Shown one piece after another: positions 7,371 to 14,885 of a stretch of DNA of 34,742 bases. Each line of letters starts with the position of its first letter. Position 1 is the stretch's first letter. Source of the stretch: Clostridiales bacterium (GTDB lineage Bacteria; Bacillota; Clostridia; Saccharofermentanales; Saccharofermentanaceae); the NCBI GenBank assembly GCA_017958365.1, contig JAGDCV010000081.1:1-34742 (forward strand), written 5' to 3'. The position numbers were made by a program, and so were the translations under genes. The notes under the pieces were generated by a model. It saw only the letters and a list, made by a program, of their open reading frames with translations, did no database searches and was not told where the DNA came from.

Positions 7371-8384
7371 ATGTCCGCACCTTTAAATGACCCATTAAAG
7401 AACATATCAAGGATCGATCTTGCATCACTTCCGACGCCTGTATATAAGCTTAATAATCTGTCTTCCGAATTAGGTAAGGAGATATATGTAAAGCGCGATG
7501 ATCTTACAGGCGTAGAGACATCAGGCAATAAGGTGAGAAAACTCGAATTTGCCGTTGCTGATGCACTGAAGAATAACGCGGATGTTCTTATCACATGCGG
7601 TGGGATACAGAGTAATCACTGCAGGGCAACTGCAGCCGTTGCCGCGAGGCTCGGGCTTAAGTCACACCTTCTTCTGAGGATCGATGATACTCCTCCCGTT
7701 GAAGGCAATTATCTTCTCGATAAGATCTTGGGTGCCGATATCACTTTCGTAAGCCGTCCCGACTACTCGAACAGAAGAACGGAGATCATGGAAGGCATCG
7801 CGGAAGGGTATAAGGAGAAAGGCCTTAATGCGTATATCATACCCGAGGGTGCATCAAACGGAATAGGAAACTTCGGTTACATAAATGCAGTTAAGGAAGC
7901 GGTATCACAGGAGAAGGAACTACATATAGATTTTGATGCATATGTCTGCGCGGTCGGTTCAGGAGGAACATTTACGGGACTTTTGCTTGGTACGAAGTTT
8001 TATGCGCCGGATAAGAAGGTCATAGGCTTTACAGTATGTGATGACAGATCTTACTTTGCAGATATCGCGATAAAGACAGGTAATGACACTCTCGATCTTA
8101 TCGGGCATAAGGACATACGAGTCAAGGATGAAGACATTAACATCATCGACGGTTACATGGGTATCGGTTATGCGGTTTCAACTGATGATGAGCTTAAGTT
8201 CATAAGAGACGCAGCACGCAAGGACGGTGTTATCTTCGATCCGGTTTATACGGGTAAAGCCTTCAGAGGTCTTTATAACGAGATAAAAAAGGGAAACATC
8301 AGGGAAGATAAGATACTGTTCTTCCACACAGGCGGACTCTACGGATTGTTCCCCAAGCAGGACCAGTTGGCATGGATAGTCTGA
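7371..8384 (+). CDS. D-cysteine desulfhydrase / ACC deaminase-family PLP enzyme
   Basis: The 337-residue protein has the hallmarks of the fold-II D-cysteine desulfhydrase/1-aminocyclopropane-1-carboxylate deaminase family: LPTPVYKLNNLS, KRDDLTGVETSGNKVRKLEF with Schiff-base Lys54, GGIQSNHCRATAA, and GSGGTFTGLLLG. DcyD releases sulfide, ammonia and pyruvate from D-cysteine; some relatives act on ACC or other amino acids. In this sulfur block a desulfhydrase is the better guess. AAGGAG precedes the ATG. It begins a plus-strand run that continues to the LysR gene. Confidence 0.85.
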   Translation: MSAPLNDPLKNISRIDLASLPTPVYKLNNLSSELGKEIYVKRDDLTGVETSGNKVRKLEFAVADALKNNADVLITCGGIQSNHCRATAAVAARLGLKSHLLLRIDDTPPVEGNYLLDKILGADITFVSRPDYSNRRTEIMEGIAEGYKEKGLNAYIIPEGASNGIGNFGYINAVKEAVSQEKELHIDFDAYVCAVGSGGTFTGLLLGTKFYAPDKKVIGFTVCDDRSYFADIAIKTGNDTLDLIGHKDIRVKDEDINIIDGYMGIGYAVSTDDELKFIRDAARKDGVIFDPVYTGKAFRGLYNEIKKGNIREDKILFFHTGGLYGLFPKQDQLAWIV

Positions 8385-8403
8385 TATAAGCAAACTCTAT
8401 CAC
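8383..8403. promoter_or_regulatory. Partial dyad between two sulfur genes
   Basis: GATATA-N9-TATCAC (spacer agcaaactc) overlaps the desulfhydrase stop and precedes the next cysteine-synthase-like gene by about 100 bases. It keeps the 6-9-6 layout of the perfect sites, with one change in each arm, and shares AGCA after the left arm with the 4365 site. Confidence 0.35.
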
Positions 8404-8505
8404 AGGCGAACATTTAACGGGATTATACAAGCAAGGCGTTCAGAATTAAGATTAATCCATAACATCAAAACAAACCCAAACCACATCGAAAGGACAAAGA
8501 AAGAA

Positions 8506-9525
8506 ATGGCTAAGATCTACAATTCAATCACAGAACTCGTAGGACATACACCTCTCGTTGAGTTCAAAAGACTTGAAGAAGCTCTGGGACTTAAGGGAAG
8601 AATAATCGGTAAGCTCGAGTACTTTAATCCGGCAGGATCTCATAAGGACCGTATCGCTCTCGAGATCATCGAGGCAGCAGAGCAAAGAGGAGAGATCAGC
8701 CCGGATAAGACAACTCTTGTTGAGTTTACATCAGGTAACACGGGTATCGCTCTTGCAGCATTTGCAGCAGCTAAGGGATATAAGTTCAGGATCGGACTTC
8801 AGCCCGGTGTTTCCGTAGAAAGACTTAAGCTTCTCGAGGCTTACAATGCTGAGATCATTCCCGTTGCACCCGAAGATCTTGCCGTAGTATTCGAGAAGGG
8901 CATAGCTGCTTTTGATCAGGTCATTCAGAAGTTCCTTGCTCAGACTCCCAACGGTTTTGCAACATTGCAGCTTTCGAATCCTGATAACATCGCAGCTCAC
9001 TATAAGCACACAGGTCCCGAGATCTGGGAAGATACAGACGGTGCAGTTGATATCTTCGTAGGCGGTGTCGGTACAGGAGGTTCCACACATGGTGTAAGCA
9101 AGTTCCTTAAGGAGAAGAAGCCTTCCGTCGAGACCATCATCACACAGCCCCATCCCGATTCAATCGCAAACTCTGCAGTAGAGGGTGCTTCTGACGGCGG
9201 CTTCCACGGTATCCACCCCGTTCATGATGCTAACGGTTTCAATGCCATGACTCCCGATAACTTCAGCCCTGACTACTCAGACAGATTTGAGGACATAACA
9301 TATGCAGAGACATTGAAGGCTATACATCTTGCCGGTAAGTATGAGGGCGTATTCCTCGGTGCATCTGCAGGTGCTTCACTGGCTGTTGCCATCAAGGAAG
9401 CTTTGAAGGCAGAGAACGAAGGCAAGGTCATCGTTGCACTTCTTCCTGATAACGGTGAGAGATATCTCTCAGAGGATCTCCAGAGAGTAAGACACGATCT
9501 CGAGGATGCCGTAACTACATTCTGA
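8506..9525 (+). CDS. Cysteine synthase-like PLP enzyme, second paralogue
   Basis: At 339 residues it is about 30 longer than the CysK at 18312. It has HTPLVEFKRLE, Schiff-base Lys47 in FNPAGSHKDR (His where CysK has Val), TSGNTGIALAA and a glycine loop GGVGTGGSTHG. The product-binding segment reads TQPHPDS where typical CysK has VEP, so the substrate may differ from O-acetylserine or the enzyme may run as a lyase. AAAGGAC lies upstream and a strong terminator follows at 9564, so it closes the first sulfur transcription unit. Confidence 0.85.
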   Translation: MAKIYNSITELVGHTPLVEFKRLEEALGLKGRIIGKLEYFNPAGSHKDRIALEIIEAAEQRGEISPDKTTLVEFTSGNTGIALAAFAAAKGYKFRIGLQPGVSVERLKLLEAYNAEIIPVAPEDLAVVFEKGIAAFDQVIQKFLAQTPNGFATLQLSNPDNIAAHYKHTGPEIWEDTDGAVDIFVGGVGTGGSTHGVSKFLKEKKPSVETIITQPHPDSIANSAVEGASDGGFHGIHPVHDANGFNAMTPDNFSPDYSDRFEDITYAETLKAIHLAGKYEGVFLGASAGASLAVAIKEALKAENEGKVIVALLPDNGERYLSEDLQRVRHDLEDAVTTF

Positions 9526-9563
9526 TTGCCCCTGTCGTAAGGTGTTGTTTTAATATGCTTGAG

Positions 9564-9592
9564 GCCCGCCATCCCCCCGGCGGGCTTTCTTA
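9564..9592 (+). terminator. Intrinsic terminator
   Basis: GCCCGCC (9564-9570) and GGCGGGC (9579-9585) form a 7-bp GC stem with an 8-base loop, followed by tttctta. It separates the 7371-9525 unit from the operon starting at 9702. Confidence 0.8.
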
Positions 9593-9600
9593 TTTCGCGG

Positions 9601-9621
9601 GTTATAAGTTTTGCCTATAAC
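9601..9621. promoter_or_regulatory. 21-bp dyad operator, GTTATA-N9-TATAAC
   Basis: A second perfect copy of the dyad at 4365, with a different spacer (agttttgcc). Downstream, TATTAT at 9639-9644 is a plausible -10, and the right arm of the dyad falls where its -35 would be. The -35 itself is poor, which fits an activator-dependent promoter for the 9702-12959 operon. A further 8-bp inverted repeat (atagcaat / attgctat, 9632-9639 and 9660-9667) lies between it and the start codon. Confidence 0.6.
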
Positions 9622-9701
9622 AAGATATAAAATAGCAATATTATTATTATTCCTACTGCATTGCTATATTATTGCAATAAAACGAAAAACAGGGGAATAA
9701 A

Positions 9702-10880
9702 ATGCCAAGAGGAATTAACACAAACTGTCTTCACCTTGAGTCTGAGGAAGGCAGATCAGAGCACTACGGATCTTTAAGTTATCCCATATACCAGACTGCA
9801 ACTTACGCTCATCCGGGTGTAGGACAGAGCACTGGCTACGACTATACGAGACTTCAGAACCCGACAAGAGAACATCTTGAGAAGATAGTTCTTACTCTCG
9901 AGAACGGAACGGATGCTCTTGCGCTGTCTTCGGGAATGGCAGCGATAGCGCTCATGATGGAGCTTTTTAAGCCCGGTGATCACCTGATCATCGACTCGGA
10001 TCTTTACGGCGGCAGCATCAGACTCTTTGATAACGTATCAGTCAAGAACGGGATCGAGTTCTCTGCGGTCGAGTGCTACCGCGAGGATGTCGAATCTTAC
10101 ATTAAAGAGAACACCAAAGCCGTTTACATCGAGACGCCCACGAATCCCATGATGAACATCACGGACATCGAGGCTCTCTCGAAGATATGCAGAAAGCACA
10201 ACATCTGGCTTATTGTCGATAACACTTTCCTGTCGCCTTACTTCCAGAAGCCTCTGGATCTTGGCGCGGACATAGTCATCCACAGCGGAACGAAATACCT
10301 TGGAGGTCACAACGATACCATCGCAGGCTTTGTTATCACAAATAAAGACGACATAAGCGAGAGATTAAGATTTCTCATCAAGACAACGGGAGCAGGACTT
10401 GCGCCGTTTGATGCATGGCTTATCTTACGCGGAATAAAGACGCTCGGTCTTCGCATGGAGAAGTCAGCAGGCAATGCGGGAACCATAGCAGACTGGCTTA
10501 TCACTAGGGAGAATGTAACCAAGGTCTACTATCCCGGACTCATCGACCATCCGGGTCACGAGATAATGAAAAGACAGTGTTCGGGCTACGGCGCCATCAT
10601 CACGTTTAAAGTCGCTTCCAAAGAATATGCGCACAAGGTCTTAAGCAAGGTTAAGATGATCAAGTTCGCGGAGAGCTTAGGCGGCACCGAGACTTTGATC
10701 ACTTACCCCATCACACAGACACATGCGGATGTTCCGAGGGACGTGCTCGTGCGTAATGGAATAACGGATACGACGTTAAGACTCTCGGTAGGCATCGAGG
10801 ATGTTAAGGATATCCTTGATGAACTCGAGAAAGTATTTAAGGAGACAGAGGAGGAACTTTATGCCGGAGAGAAATCTTGA
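9702..10880 (+). CDS. Cys/Met-metabolism PLP enzyme (cystathionine synthase/lyase family)
   Basis: The 392-residue protein is a fold-I trans-sulfuration enzyme. It has the PLP-phosphate motif DYTRLQNPTR, the ring-stacking DLYGGSIRLF, the aspartate in IVDNTF, Schiff-base Lys198 in HSGTKYLGGH and ESLGGTETLITYP near the end. The length fits cystathionine gamma-synthase or beta/gamma-lyase better than the longer O-acetylhomoserine sulfhydrylases, but sequence alone does not separate them from methionine gamma-lyase. In this locus it could join a thiol to a homoserine ester or release thiol and sulfide. AGGGGA lies just upstream, and its end overlaps the PatB-type gene by 20 bases. Confidence 0.88.
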   Translation: MPRGINTNCLHLESEEGRSEHYGSLSYPIYQTATYAHPGVGQSTGYDYTRLQNPTREHLEKIVLTLENGTDALALSSGMAAIALMMELFKPGDHLIIDSDLYGGSIRLFDNVSVKNGIEFSAVECYREDVESYIKENTKAVYIETPTNPMMNITDIEALSKICRKHNIWLIVDNTFLSPYFQKPLDLGADIVIHSGTKYLGGHNDTIAGFVITNKDDISERLRFLIKTTGAGLAPFDAWLILRGIKTLGLRMEKSAGNAGTIADWLITRENVTKVYYPGLIDHPGHEIMKRQCSGYGAIITFKVASKEYAHKVLSKVKMIKFAESLGGTETLITYPITQTHADVPRDVLVRNGITDTTLRLSVGIEDVKDILDELEKVFKETEEELYAGEKS

Positions 10881-12039
10881 TTTTGACTTCTGTCCTGACA
10901 GGAAGAATACCGACAGCTTAAAGTATGATTTTGCAAAGCGCAGAGGCTACCCTGAAGATGTTTTGCCGCTTTGGGTGGCGGACATGGATTTTCGCACTTC
11001 ATCTTACATCGAGGATGCGCTCGTGGACCGTGCTCATCACGGTATCTTCGGTTACAGTGAGACGCAAGAATACTATGCGGGTATCGTTGCAGGTTGGATG
11101 AAGCAGCAGCATGACTGGGATATAGACACAAAGTGGATACTTAAAACGCCGGGCGTGGTGGTTGCGATCGCTATGGCTGTTCAGGCTTTCACGCAGCCTG
11201 ATGATGCAGTTTTGATCCAGCAACCCGTTTACTATCCTTTCTCGGAGGTTATCGAGGACAACGGAAGAAGGATCGTCAGCAGCGATCTTGTTATGGGCAG
11301 TAGCGGGAGATATGAGATCGATTACGAAGACTTAGAGAAGAAGATAACAGATAACGGCATAAAGCTGTTCCTGTTTTGTAATCCTCATAATCCCGGAAGC
11401 AGAGTCTGGAGTAAAGAGGAGATAGAGAGGTTAGGCGACATATGCCTTAAACATAATGTCATCGTCGTAAGCGATGAGATCCACAGTGACTTCACCTTTA
11501 TAGGCAAGCACAACGTATTTACTAAGGTGAAGAAGGAATTCGAAAACAATACCATAGTCTGCACATCTCCGAGCAAGACGTTTAACATAGCAAGTCTGCT
11601 TATCTCGAACATCATCATTCCTAATCCGAGCTTAAGACGTAAGATGAGAAAAACAAAGGCTGCGTTCGGATTAAGTGAACTGTCGGCATTCGGTTACGAA
11701 GCATGTAAGGCTGCATACACTGACGGGCGGGAATGGTATGAAGCAGTAAAGAAGTATATCTGGGCGAATTATGAATTCACGGTGGATTACGTTAACAGTA
11801 ACTTAAAGGGTGTGCGGGTTGTTCCTCTTGAGGGAACGTACCTCGTGTGGCTCGACTTTAAGGGTACCGGACTAAGCCACGAGGAAGCTGACAGAAGGAT
11901 AGTTAACGAAGCTAAGCTCTGGCTTGACAGTGGCAAGATCTTCGGCAAGCCTGGAGAGGGATACCAGAGGATAAATATTGCATGTCCCAGAGCAACACTT
12001 GAAGAAGCATTAAGAAGGATAAAGGACATTCTATACTGA
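10861..12039 (+). CDS. patB: PatB/MalY-type cystathionine beta-lyase
   Basis: The start is set at ATG 10861 (MPERNLDFDF), right after GAGGAGGAAC. The frame is open further upstream, but those residues are positively charged and unlike the family. The 392 residues show PLWVADMDF, GIFGY, the phosphate-binding FCNPHNPGSRVW, SDEIHSDF and Schiff-base Lys239 in TSPSKTFNIASL, all typical of the MalY/PatB aminotransferase-like C-S lyases. These convert cystathionine or S-alkyl cysteines into pyruvate, ammonia and a thiol. It overlaps the preceding gene by 20 bases and is followed after 14 bases by the LysR gene, so the three form an operon. Confidence 0.9.
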   Translation: MPERNLDFDFCPDRKNTDSLKYDFAKRRGYPEDVLPLWVADMDFRTSSYIEDALVDRAHHGIFGYSETQEYYAGIVAGWMKQQHDWDIDTKWILKTPGVVVAIAMAVQAFTQPDDAVLIQQPVYYPFSEVIEDNGRRIVSSDLVMGSSGRYEIDYEDLEKKITDNGIKLFLFCNPHNPGSRVWSKEEIERLGDICLKHNVIVVSDEIHSDFTFIGKHNVFTKVKKEFENNTIVCTSPSKTFNIASLLISNIIIPNPSLRRKMRKTKAAFGLSELSAFGYEACKAAYTDGREWYEAVKKYIWANYEFTVDYVNSNLKGVRVVPLEGTYLVWLDFKGTGLSHEEADRRIVNEAKLWLDSGKIFGKPGEGYQRINIACPRATLEEALRRIKDILY

Positions 12040-12053
12040 CGAGGTGAATCACT

Positions 12054-12959
12054 ATGACGATCATGCAGCTTAAGTACGTAATCGCGATAGCAAATTCTTC
12101 ATCGATGAGAGAAGCAGCGAGTAAGCTCTATGTCTCCCAGCCTGCACTGTCGGCTACGATAAGGGAGCTTGAAGAGGAACTCGGCATCAGGATCTTCGAC
12201 CGTAATAACAAAGGTATCAGCATCACGGCCGAGGGAGAGGAGTTTCTTAGCTATGCGAAGCAGGCCGTAAGCCAGTACAGGATCATCGAGGACAGGTATA
12301 TCGATTCCGATCCTGACAAGGTGAGATTCTCCGTATCGATGCAGCACTATGTTTTTGCCATACACGCTTTCATCGACGTGGTTAAGAGATTTGATTTCTC
12401 GAAGTATGTCTTCTCGGTAGTCGAGACCAAGACGAATGAAGTTCTTAACAACGTAAGGGACCTTAAAAGTGAGGTCGGTGTCATTGCATACTCAACAAGC
12501 AACGAGAAGGTCATGAAGAAGATATTCAGGGAGTTCCAGTTGAACTTCACGCCTCTTCTCGTTAAGGATACTTTCGCTTATGTGTGGAAGGATCATCCTC
12601 TTGCCAAGCGTAAGACGGTATCGCTCGAAGACCTTAAGGAATATCCTTGCGTATCGTTTGATCAGGACAGCAACAGTGAGTTCTATCTTGCCGAGGAGGC
12701 CTTGGGTGAGTATGACTTCAGTAAGCTCATTAAGTCGAGCGACCGTGCAACGACATCAGAGATCATGGCTGGTCTTAACGGTTACTCTATCGGAACCGGA
12801 ATCATGACAGACAGTATCGTTCTGCGTGACGGCTTCGTCACGATTAAGCTTAAGGAGCAGGACCCGCTTACGATCGGATACATCACTCGTCAAGGTCATA
12901 ACTTAAGTGAAGTAGGTGAAGAATACATCACAGAACTCGAGAAATACAGGGGGAAATGA
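12054..12959 (+). CDS. LysR-family transcriptional regulator
   Basis: The 301-residue protein has the N-terminal winged helix-turn-helix of LysR regulators (MQLKYVIAIANSSSMREAASKLYVSQPALSATIRELEEELGIRIFDR, residues 4-50) and a periplasmic-binding-like effector domain beyond about residue 90. It is co-transcribed with two sulfur PLP enzymes. CysB/CymR-type sulfur control by a LysR protein is common, and the effector may be O-acetylserine or a thiol compound. It is the natural candidate for binding the dyads at 4365 and 9601 or the operators at 12972 and 18211, but which of these it binds cannot be read from the sequence. Confidence 0.9.
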   Translation: MTIMQLKYVIAIANSSSMREAASKLYVSQPALSATIRELEEELGIRIFDRNNKGISITAEGEEFLSYAKQAVSQYRIIEDRYIDSDPDKVRFSVSMQHYVFAIHAFIDVVKRFDFSKYVFSVVETKTNEVLNNVRDLKSEVGVIAYSTSNEKVMKKIFREFQLNFTPLLVKDTFAYVWKDHPLAKRKTVSLEDLKEYPCVSFDQDSNSEFYLAEEALGEYDFSKLIKSSDRATTSEIMAGLNGYSIGTGIMTDSIVLRDGFVTIKLKEQDPLTIGYITRQGHNLSEVGEEYITELEKYRGK

Positions 12960-12971
12960 GTGATAGGCTCA

Positions 12972-12989
12972 GGTTATCGCGCATAATAA
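12972..12989 (+). promoter_or_regulatory. Operator shared by importer and cysK-nif operons, copy 1
   Basis: GGTTATCGCGCATAATAA matches 18211-18228 at 15 of 18 positions and contains the dyad TTAT-N8-ATAA. It ends exactly 11 bases before the predicted -35 at 13001, the same distance as in copy 2. The position suits an activator site. Confidence 0.65.
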
Positions 12990-13000
12990 GGACTCGGGAA

Positions 13001-13029
13001 TTCCCGCCGTCTGTTCGTAATGGTATATT
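13001..13029 (+). promoter_or_regulatory. Predicted promoter of the importer operon
   Basis: TTCCCG (13001-13006) and TATATT (13024-13029) are 17 bases apart. The -10 matches at five of six positions and the -35 at three, as expected for a promoter that needs an activator. A small dyad aatgg/ccatt (13019-13023 and 13032-13036) surrounds the -10. The 33 bases between the following terminator and the permease start are too short for a promoter, so the promoter must lie upstream of that terminator. Confidence 0.5.
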
Positions 13030-13064
13030 TTCCATTGTAAAACAGAGGCGCTGACCGGAAAGAC

Positions 13065-13100
13065 CGGAGGTGGTATTGAGAAGTACTGCCTCCGTTTTTT
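13065..13100 (+). terminator. Intrinsic terminator in the importer leader, candidate attenuator
   Basis: CGGAGG and CCTCCG extend, with two wobble pairs, to an 11-bp stem (loop ttgagaag) followed by six T's. It could end LysR transcription, but because the importer promoter must lie upstream of it, it also lies within that mRNA leader. Segment gaggc (13045-13049) is complementary to gcctc in the 3' arm, and ccgg at 13054-13057 can pair with the ccgg at 13064-13067, so competing folds are possible. Confidence 0.75.
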
Positions 13101-13133
13101 ATGCAAAGAAAAGTAATGGAGTTTTTGTAAAAA

Positions 13134-14087
13134 GTGGTAAAGAATCAGTTTAAAAGAATATCGGGTTTACTATCCATCGCGCTTGCGGTCTTGATAGATC
13201 AGGTCATTCCTGTTTCCCCGAAGCAGCCGGAAGCAAAGGGAAGATACTTCCTTTATTTCCTGCTTATCATAGGCGCCCTATTGACCGTAGGTTATATCGC
13301 GTCATTCTTCTCTAAGAAAACAGCGGATTACATCGAGAAGAACAGTCCCCTTATTGCTGGCGGAATACTCGTACTCAACATCGTGAATGTCGTCTGCAGC
13401 AAGTTCTCGTTATTGCCTGTTTTATTTTTCCCGTCATTAGACCGAGTGTTTGGTGTATTCATCTCTGATGCGGATATCTTCTTAAGATGTATCGTATCCT
13501 CGGGAAAACTTCTCCTGATCGGTTTTGGCATCGGAGCAGTTCTGGGATTTACGACCGGTGTACTTATCGGGTTTAACAAGACATTCGCATATTGGTTCAA
13601 TCCGTTAACGAAGATCATCGGACCTATCCCTGCTACGTCATGGTCACCTCTGGTCCTGTCTTTGTTCTCAACATCGTATCAGGCTGCGGTATTCATGATC
13701 GCATTGTCAGTATGGTTTCCGATAACGGTAATGACGAGCAGCGGTATTCAGAATGTCCAGCAGACTTACTTCGAAGTTGCAGATACATTAGGTGCCGGCA
13801 AATTCTACAAGATCTTTAAAGTTGGTATCCCTGCATCGCTTCCGAGCGTATTCCTTGGATTCTTCTATGCAACAACAGGCTCATTCGTAACTCTTGTTAC
13901 CGCAGAGATGTTCGGATGCAAGATCGGTATCGGCTGGTACCTTAACTGGCAAAAGAGCATGATGCTCTACGCGAATGTATATGCAGGATTAATACTCCTT
14001 GCGGTTCTGTGTAATCTCATCATCAAGCTCCTGTTCGTATTAAGAGGAAAGCTACTCGGTTGGCAGAAAGGAATCATAAAGTGGTAG
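13134..14087 (+). CDS. ABC importer permease, sulfonate/nitrate/taurine type
   Basis: The start is a GTG with GGAG 12 bases upstream; no better start is in frame. The 317-residue protein has six or more hydrophobic helices and the BPD_transp_1/SsuC-like core from about residue 105. The EAA loop that contacts the ATPase is EVADTLGAGKFYKIFKVGIP, around residues 222-241. Unlike ordinary SsuC proteins of about 260 residues it has an extra N-terminal stretch with two added hydrophobic segments (ISGLLSIALAVLIDQVIPV and YFLYFLLIIGALLTVGYIAS). It overlaps the ATPase gene and is the first gene of the importer operon. The substrate is probably a small organic sulfur compound, by context. Confidence 0.85.
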   Translation: MVKNQFKRISGLLSIALAVLIDQVIPVSPKQPEAKGRYFLYFLLIIGALLTVGYIASFFSKKTADYIEKNSPLIAGGILVLNIVNVVCSKFSLLPVLFFPSLDRVFGVFISDADIFLRCIVSSGKLLLIGFGIGAVLGFTTGVLIGFNKTFAYWFNPLTKIIGPIPATSWSPLVLSLFSTSYQAAVFMIALSVWFPITVMTSSGIQNVQQTYFEVADTLGAGKFYKIFKVGIPASLPSVFLGFFYATTGSFVTLVTAEMFGCKIGIGWYLNWQKSMMLYANVYAGLILLAVLCNLIIKLLFVLRGKLLGWQKGIIKW

Positions 14088-14860
14088 GAAGAATAAAGAT
14101 AGAGAATGTCGGTAAGACGTTCGAGAATGCTGACGGCGAAGAACTCCGCGTTTTAAATGATCTCAGTCTCGAGATCGAAGCAGGTTCATTCGTCTCGCTG
14201 ATAGGACCGTCAGGATGCGGTAAGACAACTTTGCTTCGTGCGATCGCAGGTCTTAATCCTGCTGATGAAGGAAAGATCTATCTCGACGATGAGGTGGTGA
14301 CAAAGCCCGGTCATGAGAGGGGATTTGCTTTCCAGCAGTCGAATCTTTATCCCTGGCTTAGCATCGAGAAGAATATCTCATTCGGTCTTCGTGCAAGAGG
14401 TATCTATAAGGACAAGAAAGAAGATGTTAAGCACTATATCGATATGGTAGGTCTTAACGGATTCGAGAAATCTTTTCCCCATCAGTTGTCTGGAGGAATG
14501 AACCAGAGAGCATCGCTTGCAAGAGCGCTGGTGGGACACCCGAAGGTCCTGCTTCTTGATGAGCCTCTCGGCGCGCTCGATGCATTCACGAGAATGAACA
14601 TGCAGGATGAGATCCTCAAGATCTGGAACGGCGGTGAGATAACCATGATCATGGTAACTCACGATGTAGATGAGGCGGTCTATATGTCGGATAAGGTAGT
14701 CGTCATGACACCGAGGCCTGCGAAGATAGAACAGATAATCGATATCAAACTTGCAAGGCCCAGGGCAAGACAGGATTATGACTTCCTTAAGTACAGGACC
14801 AAGATACTCGAGATCTTGAACTTCGCAGGGCAGAAGAACGAGCCCGAATACTATTTGTAA
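14081..14860 (+). CDS. ABC importer ATPase, SsuB/TauB type
   Basis: The start is placed at GTG 14081, with GAAAGG nine bases upstream, rather than at the TTG at 14060 that the open frame allows. It overlaps the permease stop by seven bases. The 259 residues show Walker A GPSGCGKTT, Q-loop FQQSNLYPW, signature LSGGMNQRASLARAL, Walker B VLLLDEPLGALD and H-loop VTHDVDEAV. The order of motifs and the DEPLGALD box match the SsuB/TauB/NrtD group that powers uptake of sulfonates, taurine, nitrate or related compounds. Confidence 0.9.
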   Translation: MVGRIKIENVGKTFENADGEELRVLNDLSLEIEAGSFVSLIGPSGCGKTTLLRAIAGLNPADEGKIYLDDEVVTKPGHERGFAFQQSNLYPWLSIEKNISFGLRARGIYKDKKEDVKHYIDMVGLNGFEKSFPHQLSGGMNQRASLARALVGHPKVLLLDEPLGALDAFTRMNMQDEILKIWNGGEITMIMVTHDVDEAVYMSDKVVVMTPRPAKIEQIIDIKLARPRARQDYDFLKYRTKILEILNFAGQKNEPEYYL

Positions 14861-14885
14861 TTCATTATCAAAGGAGGAATATATT

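Noticed and set aside
12995..13006. Perfect 12-bp palindrome cgggaattcccg as a main operator
   Set aside because: It overlaps the predicted -35 but has no second copy in front of the cysK-nif operon, so there is no comparative support.
13042..13100. Lysine riboswitch, because of AGAGGCGC in the importer leader
   Set aside because: The leader is far too short and lacks the conserved loops of that class; only the eight-base resemblance remains.
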